A stretch of DNA of 64,000 nucleotides from Streptomyces ochraceiscleroticus (GTDB lineage Bacteria > Actinomycetota > Actinomycetes > Streptomycetales > Streptomycetaceae): positions 124,001 to 188,000 of the forward strand of contig NZ_JOAX01000006.1 of NCBI RefSeq assembly GCF_000720485.1, given 5' to 3'. The translations under genes and the position numbers were made by a program. How positions within the stretch are numbered: position 1 is the first letter of the stretch; the number at the start of each line of letters is the position of its first letter. Under the pieces are notes generated by a model. It was not told the DNA's origin. It saw nothing but the letters and a program-made list of their open reading frames with translations, and ran no database searches. Shown here piece after piece: positions 32,503 through 41,136 of this stretch.

Positions 32503-32970
32503 TCAGCTGTCCGGTCGGTCAGCCTCGTTCCACCGCGGATACAGGCCGGTGAGACGGGTCGCCTGTACGCAGGCGTCGGCCAGGCCCGGTGCCGCGGTCT
32601 GCCAGATCTCGCTGGTGACGCCCTCGGTGGCGCCTGTGCCCCAGATCCCGGCGAGCAGCCGTGCCGCGCTCTGGTGACCTTGCTCGGTGAGCTGGACATC
32701 CTCACGTTCCGCGGCGATCCTCACTGCCTCCTGGGCCCGGTGCAGCAGTTCCGGGGTGAGGATGAGCTGGAGGTCCTGGGTCAACCCGGCCAGAACGGCG
32801 GTGAACACCAGCAGCATCCGCTGCGACTGCGCAGGATGCTGCTCATAGTTGTCACAGGACTGACAGACGAAGTCCTGAATCATGTTCAGGCGTTGGGCGA
32901 GCAGATCAGGAGGGAACAGGCCGCTGTCCTGTTGCTCACGTTCCTCATGAGGTTGGTGCTGGTCTGACAT
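32503..32970 (-). CDS. Hypothetical protein
   Basis: A 155-residue soluble protein not recognised. It is mainly helical, with one CxxC pair (CQSCDNYEQHP, near residue 35) and a hydrophobic helix QRMLLVFTAVLAGLTQDLQL. The N-terminus is polar and glutamine-rich. It lies between the TPR gene and the RsbW-like gene, all on the minus strand. It could belong to the same signalling neighbourhood, but no function can be assigned. Confidence 0.65.
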   Translation of the reverse strand: MSDQHQPHEEREQQDSGLFPPDLLAQRLNMIQDFVCQSCDNYEQHPAQSQRMLLVFTAVLAGLTQDLQLILTPELLHRAQEAVRIAAEREDVQLTEQGHQSAARLLAGIWGTGATEGVTSEIWQTAAPGLADACVQATRLTGLYPRWNEADRPDS

Positions 32971-33171
32971 CGGTGGCTCTCACCGCCCCTGTGGTGCGCC
33001 GTGGGCCGAACGCGGTCCCAAGCCGACGGCTCGTGCCGTCCTACCCGTCGTGACCGTCCTTGGGGGTGCGAGGCGGACCACCGGCCGATGACAGGCGTCG
33101 ACGCCGACGAGTAGGTCAACCACCGTTTCCCCGCACTCAGCTTACGGCTCTCCGCCGAGCGACGGCTCCGC

Positions 33172-33576
33172 TCAGGGCAACTGAACATCGAAGCGGATCA
33201 GCACCCCACCGCCCTCGTTGTCCCGGACCTCGACGGCATCGGCACGCGCCGAGAGCTGACGCAGCATCATGGCGCGCTTGGCGGTATCAGCCCCGTCGCT
33301 GCCGCCGTGCTCAGGAGGGGCCCGGGAAACGAACTCGCAGTCAGTGACGACCACTTGGCATCGGCTGCCTGCCACCGTGATGACGACGCGAAAGGCGGTG
33401 GCCCGGCTGCACGTGACCACATAACCGCCGGCAGCGTGCACATTCTCACGCAGGTCCCCGGATGCCGCGCTCCCCACACCCAGAACCCTCACCGCGGCGC
33501 CTGCCAGCCTGCCGGCCAGCAGCACACTGATCTGCGTACAGGGCAGAGTCAATGACCAGGAGAAGTCCACGGTCAC
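33172..33576 (-). CDS. Degenerate RsbW-like (HATPase fold) protein
   Basis: A 134-residue protein that aligns by eye with streptomycete RsbW-type anti-sigma kinases. It keeps the opening FSWSLTLPCTQISVLLAGRL, the middle strand FRVVITVAGSRCQVVVTDC, and the final GGGVLIRFDV. The ATP-binding N-box, which should carry Glu-x-x-x-Asn-x-x-x-His, reads VHAAGGYVVTC and lacks these residues. It may bind a partner without kinase activity. GTG 33576 follows GGAGG at 8 nt. Confidence 0.6.
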   Translation of the reverse strand: MTVDFSWSLTLPCTQISVLLAGRLAGAAVRVLGVGSAASGDLRENVHAAGGYVVTCSRATAFRVVITVAGSRCQVVVTDCEFVSRAPPEHGGSDGADTAKRAMMLRQLSARADAVEVRDNEGGGVLIRFDVQLP

Positions 33577-34270
33577 TCACCGCGCCTCCCTCCACACCGG
33601 CTGTGTGGGCTTCCAGCATGACGCATCCAGCGCGACACCGTCACCCGCGCACGATCCCCGGGCACACCGGGGACGCGGCTGCGCTCACCGAGGCGTGGGC
33701 TACACCGTCGTGGTGGGCCGTACGTCCGCCTGGGCGTCAACCACCTGCCCAGCGGTTCACCCCCGAGCCCGTCCGGCTGTGCCGGCCAGGCGTCGACGAC
33801 ACTCGGCCACGGCCGACAACCGGCTATTGGTGGCTGGTGACGTCCCGCACACCGCTTGCACACCCACGTCTCCTTGATACCGATCGAGACGATCCACCCT
33901 CGCTCAACAGGGCTTATACCGTGTCCTATGCGGTGCGGCGGTAGCAGCGGAATCGCGATGGCGAGGCTTCCGCGGGCTCGACGCCGCCGGCGTCTGGGGG
34001 TGCCGTCGTCGGCCCGGCGGGCGGACGGATGTTACGTACGCCAGGTGGCTTACGGCAATGAGGGGGATGAAGCCGCATTTGGCGCATGATCTGTCCTACG
34101 ATGAGGGGGTGGGACGGTTGTGCCCCAGTCGGGGCGCTGCCCAAGTCCTGCGGTAGCCCGGGCGGGCGCTTTCGGCTGCACGGCTGGTAGTGGGCGTTCA
34201 GGAGATCGGGGCATGGGATGCACCCGGTAAAAGGAACGTGCTTGTACCAGCCGCGTGGGCCGGGTCCCCG
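33577..34270. other. Long stretch without a confident gene
   Basis: About 690 bp between the divergent RsbW-like and first GAF-ANTAR genes. Open frames here are proline/arginine-rich and have no family resemblance or good ribosome site. The region presumably holds both promoters, but no clear -35/-10 pair was recognised. The last 80 bp could be coding if the GAF-ANTAR protein starts at GTG 34190 or 34238. Confidence 0.5.
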
Positions 34271-34999
34271 ATGAGCGGGGTGCCGTCGTCGGATACGGAG
34301 CTGGTGGCCGTGCTGGTGGCCATGCTGACAGCAGGGGGAGGGCTGGCCGAGGTATCCGAGCACTGCCAGCGTGTGGTGCCGGATATCGATGCCGTGGGGC
34401 TGACCGTGGCGATACATCCCACGGCCGGGTCCCGGCTGACGGTCAGCACGCACGGCTGGCTCGCCGAACCGGGCGAAGCCCTGCAGTTCGACCTGGGCGA
34501 GGGTCCTTGTATCGAGACGCATGCGGAGCAGCGGCCGGTACTGGCGGAGGACCTGGAGGCGGATGGGCCCGCGCAGCACTGGCCCATATTCGCCGGGCAG
34601 GCGTGGGAGGCAGGCATCCGGGCGGTGTTCACCTTCCCGGTGCTGCTGCACGAACAGGTGGTGGCGGTGCTCTCGCTCTACCGCGCGACCGCAGGGGCGC
34701 TGTCGACGACCGGGGAACGGATGGCGGCAGCCTACGCGGCAGCGGCAGCGGTGCTGTTACTGCACGATGCCCACACCCTGATCGCCTCCGACCAGGACGA
34801 CGAGGAGGAGGTGGCGCTCATCCCGCCGCCGCTCGCGGTGATTTCGCAGGCCGTCGGCTTCCTCGTCTCCCGCCTGGACCTGGATACGGATCAGGCCCTG
34901 GCCCGGCTGCGTGCGCACGCCTTCGTCGTACAGCGCCCGCTGGCCGAGGTGGCCGACGACCTCCTCCAACGGCGGCTCCCGGTGGAGGATCTGCCATGA
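34271..34999 (+). CDS. GAF-ANTAR domain regulator with a TTA codon
   Basis: A 242-residue protein. The GAF domain spans about residues 10-170 (DAVGLTVAIHPTAGSRLTVS, DLGEGPCIETHAEQRPVLAE). An ANTAR RNA-binding domain follows (ISQAVGFLVSRLDLDTDQAL). ANTAR proteins act as antiterminators, here likely gated by a GAF ligand. Codon 163 is TTA (34757-34759), rare in high-GC streptomycetes and read by the bldA tRNA, so translation may be developmentally timed. In-frame GTG starts at 34238 (after AAAGGA) and 34190 are alternatives. It overlaps the next gene by 4 nt. Confidence 0.8.
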   Translation: MSGVPSSDTELVAVLVAMLTAGGGLAEVSEHCQRVVPDIDAVGLTVAIHPTAGSRLTVSTHGWLAEPGEALQFDLGEGPCIETHAEQRPVLAEDLEADGPAQHWPIFAGQAWEAGIRAVFTFPVLLHEQVVAVLSLYRATAGALSTTGERMAAAYAAAAAVLLLHDAHTLIASDQDDEEEVALIPPPLAVISQAVGFLVSRLDLDTDQALARLRAHAFVVQRPLAEVADDLLQRRLPVEDLP

Positions 35000-35736
35000 C
35001 CCCGGGTTCCCCCGCGCCAGGCGAACCACGGCAGCAGGCACTGGTCGACGCTCTGCTGGCGCTGACCAGCTCCAGCGACGTGCCGTTCGACCTGGATTCC
35101 CACGCCGCGTTGGTGCTGGAGCACGCCGCCTGCCTGGTGCCCCGCAGCGCTCTGAGTATGGAAATGCCCGATGCCTTCGGGGACCTGGAGACCGTGGCCG
35201 CTTCCTCGGCCGCCGCCGCCTCCTTCGCCGCCCATGCCGCTCACGCCAGCGGGCCCAGCACCGCCGCGTACACCAGCGGAGACGCCGTCTCCGTGACCGA
35301 CCTGTCCGCTGCTGCCTCCGCCTGGCCCCAGCAGCGCTCGCCTGCCACCGATGCCGGCTTTCACGCCCTGTACGCCGCCCCGATGCGCCAGGGCCGCACC
35401 ATCCGCGGTGTGCTGGTCTTCTACCGCAGCGACGCCAGCCCCTTCACCGCCACCGACTGCACCTACGCCCAGGCATTGGCCGACACCGCCGCCATCGCCC
35501 TGACCACCCACCAGACCGTCGCCCACCAGAAAATTCTGGTGGACCAACTGCAACGTGCCTTCGACACCCGCCTGATCATCGAGCAGGCCAAGGGCTTCCT
35601 CGCCGGCCACCTGAGCATCGACGCCGACGCCGCCTTCACCATCCTGCGCAACCACGCCCGCTCGCACAGCGCCAGAATCCGCGACCTGGCCCGGGAAGTC
35701 ATGCAGACCCGCACGTGGCCCCCCAAGGACACATAG
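34996..35736 (+). CDS. Second GAF-ANTAR domain regulator
   Basis: A 246-residue protein, coupled to the preceding one by an ATGA overlap (34996-34999). It has a GAF-like domain at about residues 20-170 (ending LYAAPMRQGRTIRGVLVFYR and ALADTAAIALTTHQ). A canonical ANTAR motif follows (RLIIEQAKGFLAGHLSIDADAAF, then ARIRDLAREVM). The tandem arrangement suggests the two proteins form a heterodimer or have paralogous sensing roles. A 10-bp stem hairpin directly follows the stop. Confidence 0.85.
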   Translation: MTPGSPAPGEPRQQALVDALLALTSSSDVPFDLDSHAALVLEHAACLVPRSALSMEMPDAFGDLETVAASSAAAASFAAHAAHASGPSTAAYTSGDAVSVTDLSAAASAWPQQRSPATDAGFHALYAAPMRQGRTIRGVLVFYRSDASPFTATDCTYAQALADTAAIALTTHQTVAHQKILVDQLQRAFDTRLIIEQAKGFLAGHLSIDADAAFTILRNHARSHSARIRDLAREVMQTRTWPPKDT

Positions 35737-35743
35737 GCCGGGA

Positions 35744-35772
35744 GTTCCTGCAGCTCAGGGGCCTGCAGGAAC
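35744..35772 (+). terminator. Hairpin after the GAF-ANTAR pair
   Basis: A perfect 10-bp stem (GTTCCTGCAG, 9-nt loop, CTGCAGGAAC) starting 8 bp after the stop codon and ending at the edge of the duplicated segment. Confidence 0.65.
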
Positions 35773-35825
35773 CCGTGATACTCCGGAGCGAATGCCTTCC
35801 CGTACATCACGAGCCTCGTGGTCAT
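35773..35825 (-). pseudogene. Remnant 5' end of a TPR gene
   Basis: On the minus strand, ATG 35825 opens a frame that reads like the first 17 codons of the TPR protein at 31,210-32,307 (MYGKAFAPEY is identical). It then turns into the hairpin and antisense of the ANTAR gene. It is part of the duplicated 190-bp segment and is unlikely to be functional. Confidence 0.65.
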
Positions 35826-35965
35826 GTCGGCCGTCCGGGCTCGACGCTATGCGGCCCGGACCCCGCCATTCGTCCCTCCACCTGCGGTTATCGAGATCCA
35901 CCGGGGGATGAACGGGCGGTCGGACGATCACCTTGGAAATGTACGGGGAGCGCCTAGGGGGCGGA
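35776..35965. repeat. 190-bp segmental duplication, copy 2
   Basis: About 95% identical to 32,258-32,447, with roughly ten substitutions and a single-base indel near the right end. The right end runs about 10 bp into the 3' end of the MFS gene and supplies its stop codon region. Only 17 codons of the TPR gene are included. Confidence 0.85.
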
Positions 35966-37453
35966 CCCGGCCGTCGGCACCGGGTCGGCGGCCGGGGTGG
36001 GGTGCGGCGGGGCGGGGCGTGCCGTGCGGCTGATGAACAGCGAGGTGACGAAGGCGAGCACACCGATGACTCCGGCGACCATGAACGCCGTACGCAGGCC
36101 GCCGGCGTCGGGTGCGCCCGACGGGTCGGAGGTGCTCAGGGAGGCGACGGTGACGAAGACGGCCGTGCCGAACGCGCCCGCGACCTGCTGAAGCGTGGCG
36201 AGGATCGCGCTGCCGTGGGACTGGAGGTGACCGTCCAGCGCGCCCAGGGACTCGGTCATCAGCGGCGTCATCATCAGCCCGAGCCCGGCCATCAGCAGGA
36301 TGTGGATGGCGATGACCGCGGCCAGCGGTGAACCGGCGCCGAGGAAGGTGAAGAGCCACAGCGAGACGGCCAGGGCCAGCGCGCCCGGTATCACCAGCGG
36401 GCGGGCGCCGAAGCGGTCGAACAGCCGGCCCACCGGACGGCCCAGCAGGCCGAGCAGGAGCCCGCCGGGGAGGACGGCCAGACCGCTGACGAACGTACTG
36501 GTACGCAGCACGGTCTGCAGGTACAGCGGCAGCATGATCGACCCGACGCCCAGCAGGCACATGAACAGCAGCGCTGACAGGACCAGCGCAACAGTGAAGG
36601 CACGGGTCCTGAACGGGCGCAGGTCGAGCAGGGCGCGGTCCGCGCGCTGCAGGCTGAGCTGGCGTGCGACGAACACGCCCAGCGACGCGAGGCCGACGAC
36701 GATCGGGACCCACGGCGCGACCGCGTGCTCCGCACCGCCGGACTCGCCGACGGACGCCAGGCCGTAGAGGACGCCGCCGAAGCCGACGGCAGACAGCAGT
36801 ACCGAGAGCAGGTCCAGCGGCACCTTCCGCGTCTCGCTGTCCAGGCGCATCCAGACCGCGCCCATGACGAGCGCGGCCACGGCGAGCGGCAGGACGATCC
36901 AGAACATCCAGCGCCAGCCCAGCGAGGCGAGCACCGCACCGCCCACCGTCGGCCCCACGGCGGGGGCGACCGCGATGACGATGCTGATCGTGCCCATCGT
37001 CGCGCCGCGCTTCTCGGGCGGTACGAGGCGCATCACCGAGGTCATGAGCAGCGGCAGCATGACGGCGGTGCCGCACGCCTGCACCACGCGCCCGGCCATC
37101 AGCACCCCGAACCCGGGCGCGAGGCCACTGACGAGCGTGCCGAGGGTGAACAGCGTCAGCGAGGCCAGGAAGACCTGGCGCGCGGTGAAGCGTTCGAGCA
37201 GGAAGCCGGTGATGGGGATGATCACGGCCATGGTCAGGAGAAAGCCGCTGGTCAGCCACTGCACTGTCGTGGTGGAGATCCCCAGGTCGACGGTGAGGTC
37301 GCGCAGGGCGACGCTCAGGATCGTCTCGTTGAGGATCATCACGAAGGCCGAGACGACCAGCACGGCTATGAGCACGGAAGCGCGCACGGGAGCGCGTGCG
37401 GGGGAACTGCCGGGCGGAGACTCCACGCCCCCGGCGTTCGCGGGTTCGATCAT
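35954..37453 (-). CDS. MFS multidrug efflux transporter (DHA2, EmrB/QacA type)
   Basis: A 499-residue membrane protein with about 14 helices. It has the DHA2 motif segments VQWLTSGFLLTMAVIIPITG, LERFTARQVFLASLTLFTLG and MAGRVVQACGTAVMLPLLM. The family exports drugs or secondary metabolites with proton antiport. ATG 37453 is preferred to an in-frame GTG at 37465, with GAGGT about 10 nt upstream. Its stop lies within the duplicated segment. Confidence 0.9.
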   Translation of the reverse strand: MIEPANAGGVESPPGSSPARAPVRASVLIAVLVVSAFVMILNETILSVALRDLTVDLGISTTTVQWLTSGFLLTMAVIIPITGFLLERFTARQVFLASLTLFTLGTLVSGLAPGFGVLMAGRVVQACGTAVMLPLLMTSVMRLVPPEKRGATMGTISIVIAVAPAVGPTVGGAVLASLGWRWMFWIVLPLAVAALVMGAVWMRLDSETRKVPLDLLSVLLSAVGFGGVLYGLASVGESGGAEHAVAPWVPIVVGLASLGVFVARQLSLQRADRALLDLRPFRTRAFTVALVLSALLFMCLLGVGSIMLPLYLQTVLRTSTFVSGLAVLPGGLLLGLLGRPVGRLFDRFGARPLVIPGALALAVSLWLFTFLGAGSPLAAVIAIHILLMAGLGLMMTPLMTESLGALDGHLQSHGSAILATLQQVAGAFGTAVFVTVASLSTSDPSGAPDAGGLRTAFMVAGVIGVLAFVTSLFISRTARPAPPHPTPAADPVPTAGSAP

Positions 37454-37740
37454 GGTCGGGCACACCTCACTGGAATTCGTGGCTCAGTCGTCGGGGGCGG
37501 GCGCGGGGGCCGGCGTTCAGCACAACCTCCGTCGCGACGGGATACTTCCGCTCACTGCGGTGGACCCGGAATTACGCGATGGCTGTCGCCGCCCTTTGCT
37601 TGCGGTCCCCCCTGAGCGTCACCTGCACGGTGTCCACAGCCCTGCCCCCGTTTTCGTCATCGCTCCGCCAGTCTATTGAAGTTCTGCGCCGGGTCGGCGC
37701 CGGTTTTCTGTGCCCTCGGGCGGAGCGGTGGTCACGCCGC

Positions 37741-38526
37741 CTAGACCGCGGTGAAGCCGCCGTCCGCGGCGACCACGGCTCCTGTGATGAAGCCGGCGCG
37801 TGGGGAAACGAGGAAGCACAGGACCTCGGCGATCTCCTCGGGCTGCGCCACCCGTCCCAGAGGCTGCGCGTCGGCGAAGGACGCCAGGTACGCACGGCTG
37901 TCGGTGCGGAACGTATCGAGGAAATCGGTCTCGATGACGCCCGCGGCAACGATGTTGGCGCGGATGCCCAGCGGTCCGCCCTCGACGGCGAGCACCTTGG
38001 TGAGCTGGGCCAGAGCGCCCTTCGACGCGCTGTAGGCGGCGCCTTCGGGCAGGGCGACGGTGCAGGTGTAGGAGCCGGTGCTGACGATGGCTCCGCCGCC
38101 CCGGGCCTTCATGGCCCGGAAGGCTTCACGGGCGAAGAAGAAGGAGCCGCGGGCGTTGACCGCCATCACGGCGTCCCAGTCCTCGGCGGTGGTGTCGGTG
38201 ACGGGCTTGTTCAGGGTGCGTCCGGCGTTGTTCACGAGGATGTCCAGTCCGCCGAAGCTCTCGACGGCCGACCGCACCGCTCGGGCGGCGGTCTCCTCCT
38301 GTGCGATGTCGCCGGTCATCGCCAGGACGCCGGGGAACTCGTCCGGCAGGGTCCTGATGCCGGGGCGCAGGTCGACGGCGACGACACGGGCGCCGCGGGC
38401 GTGGAGGAGCGCCACGGCCTCCTTGCCCACGCCACGCGCGGCCCCGGTGACGAGGGCCACCTTTCCGGCGAACTCGGTGATCTCGGAGGCTGCGGCGGCC
38501 TCGGCGGCCGGAGTTACGGATGTCAC
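37741..38526 (-). CDS. Short-chain dehydrogenase/reductase
   Basis: A 261-residue classical SDR. Cofactor motif VTGAARGVGKEAVAL near residue 25, NNAGR, and the catalytic YSASKGAL with a Ser upstream (STGSYT). It likely works on a small carbonyl or hydroxyl compound with NAD(P). Start GTG 38526 overlaps the MFS stop (GTGA). The SDR and efflux pump form an operon divergent from the MmyB-type regulator, which suggests inducible modification and export of a compound. Confidence 0.9.
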   Translation of the reverse strand: MTSVTPAAEAAAASEITEFAGKVALVTGAARGVGKEAVALLHARGARVVAVDLRPGIRTLPDEFPGVLAMTGDIAQEETAARAVRSAVESFGGLDILVNNAGRTLNKPVTDTTAEDWDAVMAVNARGSFFFAREAFRAMKARGGGAIVSTGSYTCTVALPEGAAYSASKGALAQLTKVLAVEGGPLGIRANIVAAGVIETDFLDTFRTDSRAYLASFADAQPLGRVAQPEEIAEVLCFLVSPRAGFITGAVVAADGGFTAV

Positions 38527-39986
38527 GTTGCGTTCCTTTCGTCAGGGCGGCGCTGCCGGATGAGGAGCGTGGCGCTCAGGCCGGCGAGTACGGCGGCGAC
38601 GATGACGCCGGTACCGGGGGCGTAGCCGGCGAGCGGATCACCGCCGCCGTTCGCCTGCTGCCCGGCTTCGACCACCGCGGTGACGACCGCGAGGACCACA
38701 GCGCCGCCGATCTGCATCGAGGTGTTGAGCAGGGCGCCGGCCAGACCTTGGTCCCGGTCGGGCACACCGGCGACCGCGCTCATGTTCAGGGCGGGAAAGG
38801 TCGCCGCGGTGCCGAGCCCGTTGAGGACCATGACGGGCAGGACGACGGAGAGGAAGGAGGCGTCGGGGCCGATGCGGAAGAACAACGCGTAGGACAGCGC
38901 CAGCAGCAGCATGCCGGCCGCGATCATCCGGTGGGCGCCGAACCGTGCCGCGAGGCGTCCCGCGAACGGTGCCAGCGCGCCGTTGACGAGGCCGAGGGGG
39001 ACGAAGGCGCCGGCGGTCTGCAGCGGCGTCCAGTGCAGCACGTTCTGGAGGTACAGCGTGGCGAGGAACGCGAAGGACGTGTAGGCGCCCCACATCGCGA
39101 AGATGGTCAGATTGGTGCCCGCGGTCCTGCGCCGGGTCAGGAAGGACAGCGGTACCAGAGGGCGTTCGGACCTTGCCTCGATGCCGAGGAACAGGGCGAG
39201 GAGCAGAGCTGCCGCGGTGAACAGGATGACGGTACGGACGGATCCCCAGCCGTGTTCCGGCGCCTGCGCGATGGCGTAAACCAAGGTCACGAGGCCACCG
39301 GTCGCGGTGAGGGCGCCCGGCACATCGGTCTTCTCCCGCGCGGGGGACGGAGGATCCACGGGCAGGAGACGGCGTCCGGCGATGAGCGCCGCTATGGCGA
39401 TGGGCACCGGCAGTGCGAAGACCAGCCGCCAGGACACCTCGGTGAGCACACCGCCGAGGACGAGGCCGCTGACGAAGCCACTGGCACCGGCGGTGGCGTA
39501 CCAGCCCAGGGCGCGGCCACGCCGCGGTCCTTCCGGCCAGCCGGTGGTGATGAGGGAGAGCGCCGCCGGGGCGAGAAAGCCCGCGGCGACACCCTTGACC
39601 AGGCGTGCCGCGATCAGCAGGCCGCCGTTCGGGGCGATCGCACCCAGCACGCTCACCGCGGCGAACACGGCGACGGCGGCCATGAAGGTGCGCCGCCGGC
39701 CGAGCAGATCGGCTGCCCTGCCGCCCAGCAGCAGGAAGCCTCCGTAGCCGAGCGCGTAGGCGGACACGATCCACTGCAGGGAGGCCGACGTCATGCCCAG
39801 GTCGTGCTGGATGGCGGGCAGGGCCACACCCACGTCGGACAGGTCGATGGCGTCCATGAAATGCGCGGCGCACAGGACCAGCAGCGCCAGGGCACCGGGT
39901 GCGGTCGGCGCGTTCGGCAATGCGTCGGCGGCGGTGGAGGGATCATGCGTCGGATCAGGTGCATCGGTTCTCGGCGTCATCGTCAT
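38523..39986 (-). CDS. MFS efflux transporter (DHA2 family)
   Basis: A 487-residue 14-helix transporter. Segments include HFMDAIDLSDVGVALPAIQH, LGYGGFLLLGGRAADLLGRR and LVKGVAAGFLAPAALSLITT (motif C-like antiporter region). It shares an operon with the SDR downstream. Three direct repeats of GTACGTGTTCCGGC lie 18-79 bp upstream of its start and are probable regulator sites. Confidence 0.9.
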   Translation of the reverse strand: MTMTPRTDAPDPTHDPSTAADALPNAPTAPGALALLVLCAAHFMDAIDLSDVGVALPAIQHDLGMTSASLQWIVSAYALGYGGFLLLGGRAADLLGRRRTFMAAVAVFAAVSVLGAIAPNGGLLIAARLVKGVAAGFLAPAALSLITTGWPEGPRRGRALGWYATAGASGFVSGLVLGGVLTEVSWRLVFALPVPIAIAALIAGRRLLPVDPPSPAREKTDVPGALTATGGLVTLVYAIAQAPEHGWGSVRTVILFTAAALLLALFLGIEARSERPLVPLSFLTRRRTAGTNLTIFAMWGAYTSFAFLATLYLQNVLHWTPLQTAGAFVPLGLVNGALAPFAGRLAARFGAHRMIAAGMLLLALSYALFFRIGPDASFLSVVLPVMVLNGLGTAATFPALNMSAVAGVPDRDQGLAGALLNTSMQIGGAVVLAVVTAVVEAGQQANGGGDPLAGYAPGTGVIVAAVLAGLSATLLIRQRRPDERNAT

Positions 39987-40003
39987 CGGGTTGCTTTCTG
40001 CTC

Positions 40004-40065
40004 GTACGTGTTCCGGCTTCCGGCACGTGGTCCGCGGTAGGTGTTCCGGCGGTACGTGTTCGGGC
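40004..40065. promoter_or_regulatory. Triplicated 14-bp repeat in the MFS-MmyB divergent promoter
   Basis: GTACGTGTTCCGGC (40004-40017), GTAGGTGTTCCGGC (40037-40050) and GTACGTGTTCGGGC (40052-40065), each with at most one mismatch. They lie between the MFS-SDR operon and its divergent regulator gene. Confidence 0.6.
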
Positions 40066-40207
40066 GGAGCTTCTCCGTTGGGCCGGCCCGCCGCCTGATC
40101 GGTGCGGTGCCGGCCCGCTCAGCCGAGTCTGCGCAGGTCAGCAGCGGTCAGCCAGGGTCCGCGCTGCCTGGGTGCGGCACACCCGGGCAGCGCGCCGAGC
40201 CACCGCC

Positions 40208-40213
40208 TAGCCT
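40208..40213 (+). promoter_or_regulatory. -10 element positioned for a leaderless transcript
   Basis: TAGCCT ends 6 nt before ATG 40220, and no ribosome site is visible. Confidence 0.45.
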
Positions 40214-40219
40214 GGCCGC

Positions 40220-41071
40220 ATGGACGACAACCACCTGGGAGACTTCCTGCGCGCACGCCGCGCCGGCCTGCAGCCGGAGGACGTCGGCATGGCGAGTTAC
40301 GGGGCCCGCAGAGTCGCCGGACTGCGCCGTGAAGAGGTCGCCGTCCTGGCCGGAGTGAACGCCGACTACTACACCCGCCTGGAACAGGGGCGCGAGCGCA
40401 ACCCCTCATCCCAGGTACTCGACGCGCTGAGCCGCGCGCTGCGCCTCGACGCGGATTCCCGGGCTCACCTGTACCGGCTGGCGGGGGTCGCACCGAGCGA
40501 GGGGACCTCCGTACACGCCGTCGAGCAAGTCAGTCCCGCGCTGCGGCAGTTGATGGACGGCTATCCGAACACCCCGGCGTTCGTCATGAACCGGACCCTG
40601 GACCTCCTCGCCGTCAACGCTCTTGCCGATGCCCTGTACGCCCCGTTCAGCCCGGCGGACAACCTGGCGCGCATGACCTTCCTCGACCCCGCGGGTCGGC
40701 ACTTCTACGCGGACTGGGACCGGGCGGCCCAGGCCACCGTCGCCAACCTTCGTGCGGCAGCCGGGTTCGCACCGGACAACCCTCGGCTGCGCGAACTCGT
40801 CCGCACGCTCACCGAGCACAGCGCGGACTTCGCCCGCCTCTGGAACGCCCACACCGTGCGCGGCAAGACCCAGGACGCCAAGCACCTCCGCCATCCGGAG
40901 GTCGGTCCTCTGACGCTCACCTATCAGGCTTTCGACGTACGCGACGCCCCCGGCCAGCAGCTCGTCATCTACCACGCCGAGCCAGGAACCCCGAGCGCCC
41001 AGTCCCTCCATCTGCTCGGCTCCCTGCACGCCACCCAGCGTCGGCACGAAGCCCGTCCCCACACGCCCTAG
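40220..41071 (+). CDS. XRE-family regulator with MmyB-like ligand domain
   Basis: A 283-residue regulator. The N-terminal XRE helix-turn-helix is LRREEVAVLAGVNADYYTRLEQG (about 34-56). The C-terminal MmyB domain, from about residue 105 (NTPAFVMNRTLDLLAVNALA), has a PAS-like fold that binds fatty-acid-like ligands in family structures. Such proteins usually control an adjacent divergent dehydrogenase or transporter gene, as here (MFS-SDR). The gene probably gives a leaderless mRNA. Confidence 0.9.
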   Translation: MDDNHLGDFLRARRAGLQPEDVGMASYGARRVAGLRREEVAVLAGVNADYYTRLEQGRERNPSSQVLDALSRALRLDADSRAHLYRLAGVAPSEGTSVHAVEQVSPALRQLMDGYPNTPAFVMNRTLDLLAVNALADALYAPFSPADNLARMTFLDPAGRHFYADWDRAAQATVANLRAAAGFAPDNPRLRELVRTLTEHSADFARLWNAHTVRGKTQDAKHLRHPEVGPLTLTYQAFDVRDAPGQQLVIYHAEPGTPSAQSLHLLGSLHATQRRHEARPHTP

Positions 41072-41124
41072 CCCCCACCATGCCGTTGGTCGGCGGGGTG
41101 CGGCGGTGCCGCGGGCAGCGGCCG

Positions 41125-41130
41125 TACCCT
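41125..41130 (+). promoter_or_regulatory. -10 element positioned for a leaderless transcript
   Basis: TACCCT ends 6 nt before GTG 41137, with no ribosome site. Confidence 0.45.
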
Positions 41131-41136
41131 GGTGCC

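Noticed and set aside
33552..33944. A 130-codon frame in the gap before the GAF-ANTAR pair
   Set aside because: Proline/arginine-rich sequence with no recognisable domain, no good ribosome site, and a start inside the RsbW-like gene.
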